Below are positions 9,743 to 19,100 of a stretch of 64,000 nucleotides of DNA, piece after piece. The DNA comes from Polycyclovorans sp. (GTDB lineage Bacteria; Pseudomonadota; Gammaproteobacteria; Nevskiales; Nevskiaceae): NCBI GenBank assembly GCA_002706265.1, contig PAKU01000014.1:1-64000 (forward strand), in the 5' to 3' direction. Under the pieces are notes generated by a model that saw only the letters and a program-made list of their open reading frames with translations, was not told the origin of the DNA and ran no database searches. A program made the translations under genes and the position numbers. The stretch's first letter is position 1. Every line of letters begins with the position of its first letter.

Positions 9743-12229
9743 ATGATCAACGCCATCGTCGCCGCCTACCATCGGCTGGTGCTGCATGCGCCCTGGCTCG
9801 TGGGGCTGCTCACGCTGGGGTTGCTGGTCGTTGCCGTGCATCAGGCCCAGCAGTTCAAGCTGGATGCGTCGGCGGATTCGCTGATTCTCGAGGGCGACGA
9901 AGACCTCGCCTACTACCGCGAAGTCAGCGACGTGTACGGCGCAGAAGAGTTCCTGGTGGTGACCTATGCGCCCAAGGACGATCTGTTTTCAGACGCCTCG
10001 CTAGGCCGGCTCAAGCAGTTGCGCGACGCGCTGGCCGAACTGCCGGAGGTCAGCTCGGTGATGAGCATCCTCGACGTGCCGCTGATCGACAGCCCGCGGG
10101 TCACCTTCAGTGAATTGCAGGACGCCCAGCGCACCCTGTTGGACGACGACACCGACCGTTCGCTGGCGCGGCAGGAGTTTCTCACCAGCCCGGTCTACAA
10201 GAATCTGGTCATCAACCCGGACGCCGACACCACGGCGCTGCTCGTCAACCTGCGCAGCGATGAGGTCGCCGCCCAGTTGCTTGAACGCCGCGAAACGCTG
10301 CGCGCCCGTCGTGACACCGGTGGCCTGAGCGCGGCCGAAGCGGCCGAGCTTGAGCAGGTCAGCGCCGATTACGCGGCACGCAGCGCAGCGCTGCAGCACC
10401 GCACGCAAGCGTTGATCGATACCGTTCGCGAGATTCTTGATCGATATCGGGACCAATCCACCATTTTCCTCGGCGGCGTGCCGATGATCGCCGCCGACAT
10501 GATTGATTATGTCCGCGGCGACATCCGCAGCTTCGGCATCGGCGTGGGGCTGTTCATTATCGTGCTGCTGGCGGTGTCATTCCGGCGCGTTCATTGGGTG
10601 GTGGTGCCGACCGCCATCTGCGCCGTGGTCAGCCTGGTGATGGTGGGCTTTCTGGGCTTCATGGACTGGCGCGTCACCGTCGTCTCGTCCAACTTCATAT
10701 CGCTGCTGTTGATCATCACCCTGTCGCTGTCCATTCACCTGATCGTGCGCCACCGGGAGCTTCACGCCCAGAATCCCGGTCGCGCCCAAATTGATCTGCT
10801 GCGCGACACGGTCGACAGCAAGTTCATGCCCTCGGTGTTCACCACGCTGACCACGATGGTGTCGTTTGCATCACTGGTGGTCAGCGACATTCGTCCGGTG
10901 ATCGACTTCGGGCTGATGATGACCTGGGGCATGCTGTTGGCCTTTGTGCTGACGTTTTTGCTGTTCCCCGCTGCGCTGGTGAAATGGGCGCCCGGACCCG
11001 CGCCCAGCGAAGGGGCCAATTTCACCGCACGTTTTACCGGTGGCTTGGCCGCGCTGGTGGAGCGTGCGCCCATGCTGATCTGGCTGAGCTTCGCGATGTT
11101 GCTGGTGGTCGGCGCCGTGGGCGTGACCCGGCTCACGGTGGAGAATCGGTTCATCGATTACTTCCACGAGTCCACCGAGATTTATCAGGGCATGCTGGAA
11201 ATCGATCGTGAGCTGGGCGGAACCACGCCGGTGGACATCATCATCGATGCGCCCAACAGCTTCTACGAAGAGCAGGCCTACCTCGCCGAGCTGGCCGAAG
11301 AAGACGACTACCTCACCCAAGGGCTGGACGGCGGCTTGAGCAGTTCCAGCTACTGGTACAACGCCTTTCGCCAGAGCGAGGTGCACGCGATCCACGATTA
11401 TCTCGAAAGCCTGCCGCAAACCGGCAAGGTGCTGTCGTTGTCGAGCAGCCTGCGCATGGCCCAGATGGTCAATGGCGGCGCGCCACTGGGCAATTTCGAG
11501 ATGGCCGTGGCCCATCGACTGTTGCCCGAGGAGGTGAAGGCGGCGCTGTTCGACCCCTACATGTCGCCCGACGGCAATCAGCTGCGATTCGCCGTGCGGG
11601 TGGTCGATTCCGACCCGACCCTGCGGCGCGACGCGTTGCTCAGGCAGATCGAGCACGACCTGGTCGAAAAGGTCGGCCTGAAGCCTGAGCAGGTCAACCT
11701 CACCGGCATGATGGTGCTCTACAACAACGTCATGCAGAGCCTGTTCCAGTCACAGTTGGCGACCCTGGTGGTGGTGTTCATCGCCATCAGCGCCATGTTC
11801 GGGGTGCTGTTCCGCTCGCTGAAGATGGCGATGATCGGCGTCATCCCGACGCTGGTGGCCGCCGTGCTGGTGCTGGGGCTGATGGGCTGGATGAACATTC
11901 CGCTCGACATCATGACCATCACCATTGCCGCGATCACCATCGGCATCGGCGTGGACGACACCATCCATTACGCCCACCGGTTCAAAGACGAGGTGCGTCA
12001 ACACGGCCAAGAGCGCGCCGTGCATCGCGCACACGCCAGCGTCGGGCGCGCCATGGCGTACACCACGCTGGTGGTCACCCTGGGCTTTTCGATATTGGCG
12101 CTGTCGAACTTCGTGCCCACGGTGTATTTCGGCCTGTTCACCGGGGCGGCAATGCTGATTGCGTTGATCAGCAACCTGACATTGCTGCCGCTGCTGCTGA
12201 ACCGGCTCACGCCCTTCACGCGTCAGTAA
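9743..12229 (+). CDS. RND-superfamily transporter, HAE3/MMPL type
   Basis: An 828-residue inner-membrane protein with the duplicated RND plan. TM1 (WLVGLLTLGLLVVAVHQA) is followed by a periplasmic domain with a coiled-coil-like stretch (about residues 180-230). Then comes a five-helix block with sterol-sensing-like character (FGIGVGLFIIVLLAVSFRR, VVSSNFISLLLIITLSLSIH), and the whole unit repeats. The second half carries ITIAAITIGIGVDDTIHYAH, the GxxVDxxIH signature of HAE3/hopanoid-type exporters. These move hydrophobic molecules and act without an AcrA-type adaptor. The ATG at 9743 has GGAG upstream. It stands alone, with hairpins before it and no partner genes after it; the cargo is unknown. 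Confidence 0.85.
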   Translation: MINAIVAAYHRLVLHAPWLVGLLTLGLLVVAVHQAQQFKLDASADSLILEGDEDLAYYREVSDVYGAEEFLVVTYAPKDDLFSDASLGRLKQLRDALAELPEVSSVMSILDVPLIDSPRVTFSELQDAQRTLLDDDTDRSLARQEFLTSPVYKNLVINPDADTTALLVNLRSDEVAAQLLERRETLRARRDTGGLSAAEAAELEQVSADYAARSAALQHRTQALIDTVREILDRYRDQSTIFLGGVPMIAADMIDYVRGDIRSFGIGVGLFIIVLLAVSFRRVHWVVVPTAICAVVSLVMVGFLGFMDWRVTVVSSNFISLLLIITLSLSIHLIVRHRELHAQNPGRAQIDLLRDTVDSKFMPSVFTTLTTMVSFASLVVSDIRPVIDFGLMMTWGMLLAFVLTFLLFPAALVKWAPGPAPSEGANFTARFTGGLAALVERAPMLIWLSFAMLLVVGAVGVTRLTVENRFIDYFHESTEIYQGMLEIDRELGGTTPVDIIIDAPNSFYEEQAYLAELAEEDDYLTQGLDGGLSSSSYWYNAFRQSEVHAIHDYLESLPQTGKVLSLSSSLRMAQMVNGGAPLGNFEMAVAHRLLPEEVKAALFDPYMSPDGNQLRFAVRVVDSDPTLRRDALLRQIEHDLVEKVGLKPEQVNLTGMMVLYNNVMQSLFQSQLATLVVVFIAISAMFGVLFRSLKMAMIGVIPTLVAAVLVLGLMGWMNIPLDIMTITIAAITIGIGVDDTIHYAHRFKDEVRQHGQERAVHRAHASVGRAMAYTTLVVTLGFSILALSNFVPTVYFGLFTGAAMLIALISNLTLLPLLLNRLTPFTRQ

Positions 12230-12592
12230 GGGGCGCGATGCAGGCGTACGCTGGGGTCCCCAATGGCCGCGCGCGTCTGCCATAGGTCGCGGCCGATCGG
12301 CAATGGCCGGCGCTGATGGCGCTTGGCGTCCGGGGCGGCAGGCGGCTCCGGCCGCAGCGCGAATCATGATCGTGACGCCCGCCTGGCCTTGACCTGATCA
12401 ACGCCCTGACGGTAACCCCGTCTACCGGCGGCGCTGCCGGTTCTGGCCGGGCCGCGCCTGAGGCAACTCCGGCTGCTCTATGCCGGCACCGGCCGATCAA
12501 ACGCCCCTGCGTCACTGGCAAACGGGCGGCTGACGCTCCGCTGGCAGCGGTACGCGTCATGCCCGTGCCGGCACTCCATGGCCGCTCACCAT
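12230..12592. other. Non-coding stretch, no recognisable feature
   Basis: About 360 bp between the RND gene and the terminator of the OmpA-family gene. It is GC-rich and holds several short GGCCGGC-type inverted repeats. The only long open frame in it (minus strand) has Arg/Ala-rich composition and no recognisable motif. I see no promoter, RNA gene or gene remnant I can defend. Confidence 0.6.
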
Positions 12593-12625
12593 AAAAAACC
12601 CGCCACCGACAAGGTCGGTGGCGGG
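12593..12625 (-). terminator. Rho-independent terminator of the OmpA-family gene
   Basis: A perfect 12-bp stem (12599-12610 with 12614-12625) and a 3-nt loop is followed on the minus strand by six Ts (12598-12593). It lies 20 bp beyond the stop codon of the OmpA-family gene. Confidence 0.93.
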
Positions 12626-12645
12626 CGGTTTGTCGCGAACTGCGG

Positions 12646-14121
12646 TCAGTTCTGCGGGGTCAGCTCCACACGCCGGTTCTCTTCACGACCTTCGGCGGTG
12701 CTGTTGTCGGCAATTGGCACCGTCAACCCGTAGCCGACCGGCGTCATGCGCGCGCCCTTGATGCCCTTGCGCATCAGGTACTCCTTCACCGCAATGGCGC
12801 GCCGTTCCGACAGCCCCAAGTTGTATCCGGCCGTGCCGATGCTGTCGGTGTGCCCGCCCAGCTCGACATCGACATCCGGGTACGACGCAAGCGTGACCGA
12901 CACCTTGTCGAGAATCTGCTTGGCTTCAACCGTGAGGATGGCCGAGTCGAACTCGAACTTGACGCCGCGGAGGATGAAGCCACGGTCCATGGCGCAACCA
13001 TTGGCATCAACCGCTTCACCCGGCCGCGGCCTGCGGCAGTCGCCGACCAGCGCGCAACCGTCCGGCAGCACAGCCAAGCCGGCCGGCGTGTTCGGGCATT
13101 CGTCCAAGTGGTCGGGGATGCCGTCACCGTCCGAGTCCAGCGGGCAGCCATCTTCGCCGGTGGCAATGCCTTTCGGGGTGTCCGGGCATTTGTCGTAGGC
13201 GTCGGGTGTGCCATCGCCATCGCTGTCAACCAGCGGGCAGCCATTGGCGTCGACGGCAACGCCAGGTGGGGTACCGGGGCATTTGTCCAGATAATCTGGA
13301 ACGCCGTCGCCATCGGAATCGATCGGGCAGCCTTTGGCATCGACCTTCACGCCACGGGGCGTGTCGGGGCACTGGTCCAGATGGTCGGGAACGCCGTCGC
13401 CGTCGCCGTCCAGCGGGCAGCCACGGGCGTCGACCTGCACCCCCGGCGGCGTGCCGGGGCACTTGTCAAGACCGTCTGGCACCCCATCGCCATCGGCATC
13501 ACGGTAGCGGTCGGAGGGCTTGGAGCCGATCGCAATCCGCAGACCCGCCAGCACCTGCCACGTGTAGAACGTCTGATCGACCAGCGGGCCGCTGTCGCCC
13601 ACATCATCAACCTGATAGCGGCCCAGCAGGGTGAATGACAGCCGGTCATTCAGCTTCTGCTGCGCACCCAGACTGGCGTAGAAACCGACCGCACTGGTGC
13701 TTTGTGCCAGAAAGTCGATCGATGACAGGTGCAAGCCGCCCCCCAGGAACGGCTGGAATGCCGCCGAATCGTCAAAGTAGGGACGGAACGGGTAGAGCAC
13801 GCCGCCCAAACGCCCTGAGATGCGCTCGTAGTCACCCGCGTTGCTGGTTTCCAGATTGCTGTAATCCACGCCCAGCTCATACGAGAACCAGTGCGTCAAC
13901 GGCTTGGCGGCGAGGATGCCGCCGCTGATGCCGCTGTCCAGATCGGAGCTGTCGGACAGAACGAACCCGGCCATCGGCATCACCGACCAACGGCTGTCCA
14001 GCACGGTATTGGGGTCGACATACTCTTCAGCCTGGGCGAATCCAGGTCCCGCCATGCCAAGCGACAGCAGTGCGGTCGCCGCAACTGCCATTCCCTTTTT
14101 CCAGATTGATAAACACTGCAT
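12646..14121 (-). CDS. OmpA-family protein with N-terminal barrel and thrombospondin type 3 repeats
   Basis: A 491-residue outer-membrane protein in three parts. After a signal peptide (MAVAATALLSLGMAGPGFAQA) comes a beta-barrel domain to about residue 205. Then five thrombospondin type 3 calcium-binding repeats follow, of the pattern DxDGDGxPDxxDxCPxTPxG...GCP. The C-terminal OmpA peptidoglycan-binding domain is last (FEFDSAILTVEAKQIL, VELGGHTDSIGT, NLGLSERRAIAVKEYL, MTPVGYG). It resembles OprF-like porins with a Ca-stiffened linker spanning the periplasm. The ATG at 14121 is preceded by a GGGGGAAG site. An in-frame start 45 bp further upstream would place non-signal residues first. It lies 41 bp after the Ig-like lipoprotein gene and ends at a strong terminator. 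Confidence 0.93.
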   Translation of the reverse strand: MQCLSIWKKGMAVAATALLSLGMAGPGFAQAEEYVDPNTVLDSRWSVMPMAGFVLSDSSDLDSGISGGILAAKPLTHWFSYELGVDYSNLETSNAGDYERISGRLGGVLYPFRPYFDDSAAFQPFLGGGLHLSSIDFLAQSTSAVGFYASLGAQQKLNDRLSFTLLGRYQVDDVGDSGPLVDQTFYTWQVLAGLRIAIGSKPSDRYRDADGDGVPDGLDKCPGTPPGVQVDARGCPLDGDGDGVPDHLDQCPDTPRGVKVDAKGCPIDSDGDGVPDYLDKCPGTPPGVAVDANGCPLVDSDGDGTPDAYDKCPDTPKGIATGEDGCPLDSDGDGIPDHLDECPNTPAGLAVLPDGCALVGDCRRPRPGEAVDANGCAMDRGFILRGVKFEFDSAILTVEAKQILDKVSVTLASYPDVDVELGGHTDSIGTAGYNLGLSERRAIAVKEYLMRKGIKGARMTPVGYGLTVPIADNSTAEGREENRRVELTPQN

Positions 14122-14162
14122 TGCACTTCCCCCAATGGAAGGACCGGCGTTAATGGTTTTGC

Positions 14163-16319
14163 TCATTGCTGGCCCCCAAGCCCGAGCCGATTGAGCAAGT
14201 TCTGCAGGACCGAGGGAATCAGCGGAATATCGTCAGGGATCGAGCCGTCAAGACATTCCTGGTTGGGCGAGCTGCCGGTCAACAAGCCCAGAAGCGTGTT
14301 CACCGTGCTGGTCACCGTGCAGAGCAGGGGCTCCACTACCGGATCAATCAGCCCGTCATTCAAGGGATTGAGAATTAGCGCCGTCAGGTCGGCCAGACCC
14401 ACGGGGAAGATGTCGCCGCCGTTGATCAGCGTTTCGAGCACCAGTCCCAGCGGGATCACGTCGGTGACTTCCAGCAGCGGATTGACCAGCTCGGTGACCG
14501 CCGAGAGCACTCCGATCAGCTCGATGCGACCAAGCGCATCCAGCGGCGTGCCTTGCAAGACTCCGAGCAAGGGGTTGTCGAAGATGGGCAGCAGCGTGTC
14601 ACAAAGACGGTCGGCGTTTGCATCGAGCGAGGGATCGGTCAATGAATCGTTGGTCAGGGGCAGCACCAGCACCGTCATCCCGTCGGTCACCGTCTGCGCC
14701 GGGTTGCTGGGGTTGGTCACCGTTGCCGTGACGCAGGCGAAGCCGAGACGAATCGTGCCGTCGGCGTAGACGACGCCATTGGGCTGCGTCGTCGGGTCAA
14801 GGCCACGGTCGGGATCGAGCGCCCGGGATGGGAAGAACCGGTCGCCGACGCGCGCCGGCGAATTACCGGAACCGGTCTCGCACGATTCACCGTTCCAGAA
14901 GCCTTCAACGGCGGACCAGGTGGTGGCGTCATCGAAGGGATTGGCCCCTTCCGGCATCGGGTTGGTGTAGTCCTCGATGCGTTGCAGGTCGTTGAAGGCA
15001 TCGATGGACGGCTGACCGAAATCCGCCGGCGCCGACGAGGGCGCGGTGCACACCATGCGACCGTTGATTTCCCTCAGGTCGGCGGCATCACAACTGCGCG
15101 CCTTTGCAAAGACGTTCAACTGGCCGGCCAATTCACGGCCTGAGAGGCCCGCGACCAGATCGGTTGCCCCCACACAGCCAAAACGTTGCGCATTGGTGAA
15201 GCTGTACGGGGCGCCGCCCACAAGCTCCTTGGACGAGACCGCCAGGCTGCTGGCGCCGAACGCAATGTTCTGCCCGTCGCCCACCCGCACGTCACGGTCT
15301 TCCGACTGCGTGATGGCCCTCACCGTGGCCGTGGCCGTCAGCGTCGCCGTGCCCGACATCTCGGCGGTGACACTGGGCGCTGCAGGGTCAAGCGTTGCGA
15401 CGTTTTCGGGGTCGATGACCAGTGTCGTGGCATCGTCGTCCGTCAGGTCACATTCCAGCCCGTTGTCGAAGCGGCCGCGCACCTGCAGGTTCAGCGTTTC
15501 GGGCGCCGGCAGAAGGTTGAGCTGCAGGGTCGACGTGGCGCAGGCGCCGGTGTCAGGACGGCAGACCGCGTCCTCGAAGGCCGCCGCGGGCGGCGTGGCG
15601 TCGATGCACAGGCCATCGGCAATCAGCTGCCCCGGCGACAGCGTTACGGTCGTGGTTGCCACGAGCGGCGCGGTGACCCCGGCACAGAGGCCCGTCGATG
15701 TCTGGTTGTTGACCGACACGTCCAGCGTCGTTTCGGTGGCCAGATTCTCGTCAGACTCGAGCACGTTGCCGTTGAACGTGGCAATGGCGGGCGTTCCGCT
15801 CGTGAACACCGAATTGTTTGTCACCTCGCTGCGGGTGCCGTTGGTGCGCTTCAGGAAGGCGCGATAAGGCTGATCGCGGCCCGCTGAGATCCTTGCGGCC
15901 AGCGGCGTGATTTCCAGCGCTTCAACGCAGGCGGGCCCGACGGTGATGGTCTCGGGCTCCGAGCTGACGCCGTTCAAGGTGGCGACGATGTTCGCGACCC
16001 CCGGGCTGTTGCCGGTGAAGGCGCCGCTATTGTCGACCGACACGATGTCGGGATTGCTGCTGGTCAGCTCCACGCCTTCCGGGCAGGCCTGGGTCACGAA
16101 CTCCTGATTGCCATCGGATCGAACCACCAAAAACTGGCAGCCCATGGAATCAAAGGTGCACTGCCCCCCCTGTCCCTCGCCCAGGGTTGTCGGCTCGCAA
16201 TTCAAGGCGCCGATGGCAGCCAGCTGCGCGGGCGGCAGATCGGGGCTGCGAACGGTGTCGCTGCATGCTGAAAGTAAAAGCAGGCAGGCAAACAGCGGAA
16301 ATAGGGCTGAACGGGACAT
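14163..16319 (-). CDS. Large Cys-rich lipoprotein with Ig-like (BIG2-type) segments
   Basis: A 718-residue protein with a lipoprotein signal (FACLLLLSAC, lipobox Cys about 19), so probably anchored in the outer membrane. The middle holds Ig-like stretches such as SSNPDIVSVDNSGAFTGNSP and GVANIVATLNG, which read like BIG2 domains. There are many paired cysteines, suggesting disulfides. The last ~150 residues are Leu/Pro-rich and hydrophobic (PLLGVLQGTPLDALGRIELI, DLTALILNPLNDGLIDPVVE), which is odd for such lipoproteins. No enzyme motif is visible. It sits 41 bp upstream of the OmpA-family gene, so the two may form an envelope pair. A GTG at 16334 is an alternative start. Confidence 0.7.
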   Translation of the reverse strand: MSRSALFPLFACLLLLSACSDTVRSPDLPPAQLAAIGALNCEPTTLGEGQGGQCTFDSMGCQFLVVRSDGNQEFVTQACPEGVELTSSNPDIVSVDNSGAFTGNSPGVANIVATLNGVSSEPETITVGPACVEALEITPLAARISAGRDQPYRAFLKRTNGTRSEVTNNSVFTSGTPAIATFNGNVLESDENLATETTLDVSVNNQTSTGLCAGVTAPLVATTTVTLSPGQLIADGLCIDATPPAAAFEDAVCRPDTGACATSTLQLNLLPAPETLNLQVRGRFDNGLECDLTDDDATTLVIDPENVATLDPAAPSVTAEMSGTATLTATATVRAITQSEDRDVRVGDGQNIAFGASSLAVSSKELVGGAPYSFTNAQRFGCVGATDLVAGLSGRELAGQLNVFAKARSCDAADLREINGRMVCTAPSSAPADFGQPSIDAFNDLQRIEDYTNPMPEGANPFDDATTWSAVEGFWNGESCETGSGNSPARVGDRFFPSRALDPDRGLDPTTQPNGVVYADGTIRLGFACVTATVTNPSNPAQTVTDGMTVLVLPLTNDSLTDPSLDANADRLCDTLLPIFDNPLLGVLQGTPLDALGRIELIGVLSAVTELVNPLLEVTDVIPLGLVLETLINGGDIFPVGLADLTALILNPLNDGLIDPVVEPLLCTVTSTVNTLLGLLTGSSPNQECLDGSIPDDIPLIPSVLQNLLNRLGLGGQQ

Positions 16320-16494
16320 AGGGCGCAAACTCACTATTGACTTACAGTGGAATGAGTAGTGTGACTGAACCCGAGATGACTTGAAAGAGGCAAGCTGTAG
16401 AAAAGTCCAGCCTTGCCTGCTTCCACCCGCCCCTCAGGTTCCACACACGCTCGGTGAACGTCGCGTAACGAATTACTGCCGAAGCATCGCGAAT

Positions 16495-18066
16495 TTATTG
16501 CGCGGCGATGCCGGCTTTCCCGGCCCGAAGCACGAATTTCTGGATCTTGCCGGTCGCGGTCTTGGGCAACTCATCGACCAGATGAAACCCGGTCGGCACT
16601 TTGAAATGGGCGAGGTGCTCGCGCGCGAACAGCCGCAGCGCCTCGGTGGTGACCTGCTGGCCGGGTTGCAGCACGACGAAGGCATTGGGCGATTCGCCCC
16701 ATTTTTCATGGGGCATGCCGACGACCCCCACTTCGAGCACCGCGGGATGGCGCAGCAACACGCCTTCAATTTCGATCGACGAAATGTTTTCGCCGCCGGA
16801 GATAATCACGTCCTTGAAGCGGTCACGAATCTCGATATATCCATCGGGGTGCACGACGGCCGCATCGCCGGTGTGAAACCAGCCCCCGGCGAAGGCCTTG
16901 TCGGTGGCCTCGGGGTCGTTGTAATAACCCTTCATCACGACATTGCCACGGGCGACGATTTCGCCCATGGTCTGGCCATCTGCGGCGACATCGTTCATCT
17001 GCTCGTCGACGACGCGTGTTTCGCCCGAGGTGATGAGCTCGATGCCCTGGCGGGCCTTGATCTGCGCACGCTCAGCCAGGGTCAGCGCGTCATGTGCGGG
17101 CAGCGGCTCGCAGATGGTGATCAGCGGCGCGGTTTCGGTCAGGCCGTAAACCTGGGTGATGTGCCAGCCCAGATCGCCCTCCATGCGCTCGATGGTGGCC
17201 GGCGCCGGCGGCGCGCCGGCGGTGACCACCTTCACGCCCTTGCGCAGGTTCTTGCGCTCGGCCTCGGGGCCATTGGCGATCGCGATCAGCACGGTCGGGG
17301 CCGCACTCAGATGCGTGACTTCTTCGCGATTGATGGTCGCGTAGATCGCCAGCGCCTCCACTTTGCGCAGGCACACGTGCGTGGCGCCCACCGCCGTCAC
17401 CGTCCAGGTAAAGGTCCAGCCATTGGCGTGGAACATGGGCAAGGTCCACAGATAACGATCGGCCGGGGTCATGTGCCAATGGACCAGCACGCCCACCGAG
17501 TTCGACCACGCGTTGCGGTGCGTGATCATCACGCCCTTGGGCTTGGAGGTGGTGCCGCTGGTGTAGTTGATGGCCAACAGGTCGGTTTCGGCAATGTCGG
17601 CGGCGGGGAACGTCGGGGGCGCATCGGCCAGCAGGTCGTCGTAGATCAACCAGCCGTCGGCGCGCCCTTCCAGCGCCACGAAGTGCTCCACGGTGGTCAT
17701 CTGGTCGCGAACCCGGTCCACCAGTTCGAGATAGTCCGCGTGCACGCACAACACCACACAGCCGCTGTGATTGGCGAGATAGACGAAATCGTCTGCCGTC
17801 AACCGGTAGTTCATTGGCACGATGACCGCACCCAACTGCGGCACCGCATAGAACTGCTCGAGGTGCTGATGCGTGTTGGGCGAAATGGTCCCCACCCGAT
17901 CCCCCGGCCCGACGCCCAGCCGGGCCCAGGCCGCTGATGCGCGATCACAGCGGTCGCCAAAGGTGGCGTAGTCAAACCTCAGTTCGCCATCGACCACGGC
18001 CTGCCGATAGGGGTGCACCTTACGCGCACGACGAAGGAACTCAAGCGGGGTTTGAGGCGTTTCCAT
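16495..18066 (-). CDS. AMP-binding acyl-CoA ligase, AlkK-like
   Basis: A 523-residue adenylate-forming enzyme. Motifs: INYTSGTTSKPKGVMITHRN (about residue 165), ITQVYGLTETAPL, GGWFHTGDAAVVHPDGYIEI, DRFKDVIISGGENISSIEIE and the C-terminal PKTATGKIQKFVLR with the catalytic lysine. The set resembles medium-chain fatty-acid-CoA ligases of the AlkK group used in alkane or fatty-acid catabolism. The ATG at 18066 has an AGGAGAA site. Divergent from the DODA-type dioxygenase gene (125 bp apart). It is the second acyl-CoA ligase in the window and its sequence is clearly different from the first. Confidence 0.88.
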   Translation of the reverse strand: METPQTPLEFLRRARKVHPYRQAVVDGELRFDYATFGDRCDRASAAWARLGVGPGDRVGTISPNTHQHLEQFYAVPQLGAVIVPMNYRLTADDFVYLANHSGCVVLCVHADYLELVDRVRDQMTTVEHFVALEGRADGWLIYDDLLADAPPTFPAADIAETDLLAINYTSGTTSKPKGVMITHRNAWSNSVGVLVHWHMTPADRYLWTLPMFHANGWTFTWTVTAVGATHVCLRKVEALAIYATINREEVTHLSAAPTVLIAIANGPEAERKNLRKGVKVVTAGAPPAPATIERMEGDLGWHITQVYGLTETAPLITICEPLPAHDALTLAERAQIKARQGIELITSGETRVVDEQMNDVAADGQTMGEIVARGNVVMKGYYNDPEATDKAFAGGWFHTGDAAVVHPDGYIEIRDRFKDVIISGGENISSIEIEGVLLRHPAVLEVGVVGMPHEKWGESPNAFVVLQPGQQVTTEALRLFAREHLAHFKVPTGFHLVDELPKTATGKIQKFVLRAGKAGIAAQ

Positions 18067-18191
18067 CGGGTTCTCCTGGACGGCACATGAGCGGCGCAGC
18101 GTTACCATCGCTGTCGAATGGCGCCAGCGTAGCCTGATTGCGCAGCGCCGTTAACCCCATTTCGCGCCCACCAACGCATTCGGAGCCGCCC

Positions 18192-18998
18192 ATGCCCGCC
18201 CGCCAACCCACGGTGTTCCTGCCCCACGGCGGGGGTCCGTGCTTCTTCATGACATGGAACCCACCCGACACCTGGACCCGCATGGGTGATTGGCTGCGCA
18301 CCTTGCCAGGGCAGTTGCCCGAGCCGCCACGCGCGCTGCTGGTGATTTCGGCCCACTGGGAAGCCGCCGAAGTCACCGTGCAGACCCACCCGAATCCGCC
18401 GCTGATCTACGACTACAACGGCTTCCCGCCCCACACCTATGCGCTCACCTGGCCGGCGCCGGGTGCACCGGCCCTGGCGGCGAAGGTGCAGTCGCGGCTG
18501 CAGGCGGCAGGCATCCCCTGTCGTGCCGACGCCCGGCGCGGCTTCGACCACGGCGTGTTCATCCCGCTCAAGCTGGCCTTTCCGGCTGCCGACATTCCCA
18601 CCGTGCAGCTGTCGCTCAAGGCCGGTCTCGATCCGGCAACGCATCTCGCCATGGGCGCCGCGCTGCAAGACCTGCGCGACGACGGCGTGCTGATCATGGG
18701 CAGCGGCATGAGTGATCACAACATGGCCCGCCTGATGGCCGGCGGCACCGAGGTGGACGCCCCGTCCGCCGCGTTCGGGCGGTGGTTGCAGTCTGCCGTC
18801 ACCGCGCCGGCCGCCGACCGATGGCAGCGTTTGCTGCGATGGTCCGACGCACCCCACGCCCGCGACGCGCACCCGCGCGAGGAACACCTGTTGCCCCTGC
18901 ACGTGGCGGTCGGCGCGGCGGGCACGGCGGCCGGGCGCATCGCCTTCGAGGCCACCGTGTTGGGCAGCCGGCAATCGGGGTTCATCTTCGGGCAATAG
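18192..18998 (+). CDS. DODA-type extradiol ring-cleavage dioxygenase family (YgiD-like)
   Basis: A 268-residue protein of the LigB/DODA superfamily. Putative metal-binding residues are seen in TVFLPHGGGPCFF, LLVISAHWEA and ARRGFDHGVFIPL, with HPREEHLLPLHVAVGAA as the C-terminal His pair. Family members bind Zn or Fe and cleave catechol-type rings or act as DOPA-extradiol dioxygenases; the E. coli relative is YgiD. The true substrate cannot be predicted. The ATG at 18192 has a GGAG site. Divergent from the AlkK-like ligase; converges with prpF. Confidence 0.83.
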   Translation: MPARQPTVFLPHGGGPCFFMTWNPPDTWTRMGDWLRTLPGQLPEPPRALLVISAHWEAAEVTVQTHPNPPLIYDYNGFPPHTYALTWPAPGAPALAAKVQSRLQAAGIPCRADARRGFDHGVFIPLKLAFPAADIPTVQLSLKAGLDPATHLAMGAALQDLRDDGVLIMGSGMSDHNMARLMAGGTEVDAPSAAFGRWLQSAVTAPAADRWQRLLRWSDAPHARDAHPREEHLLPLHVAVGAAGTAAGRIAFEATVLGSRQSGFIFGQ

Positions 18999-19074
18999 CC
19001 ACCCTTCGCGCCGCAAATGTCGTCCATCTTGGCGACGCCAGCCGTGCGGGGCCGGTTGGGGCAACCCTGCCGCC

Positions 19075-19095
19075 GCGGCCCCTCTTCGGGGTCGC
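19075..19095. terminator. Hairpin between convergent dioxygenase and prpF genes
   Basis: An 8-bp stem with one G-T wobble (GCGGCCCC with GGGGTCGC, 5-nt loop) lies in the 102-bp convergent gap. There is no T-run on either side, so it is only a candidate. Confidence 0.35.
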
Positions 19096-19100
19096 GTCAA

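Noticed and set aside
12216-12560. A 114-codon minus-strand frame after the RND gene
   Set aside because: Arg/Ala-rich, no ribosome site, no recognisable motif; treated as non-coding.
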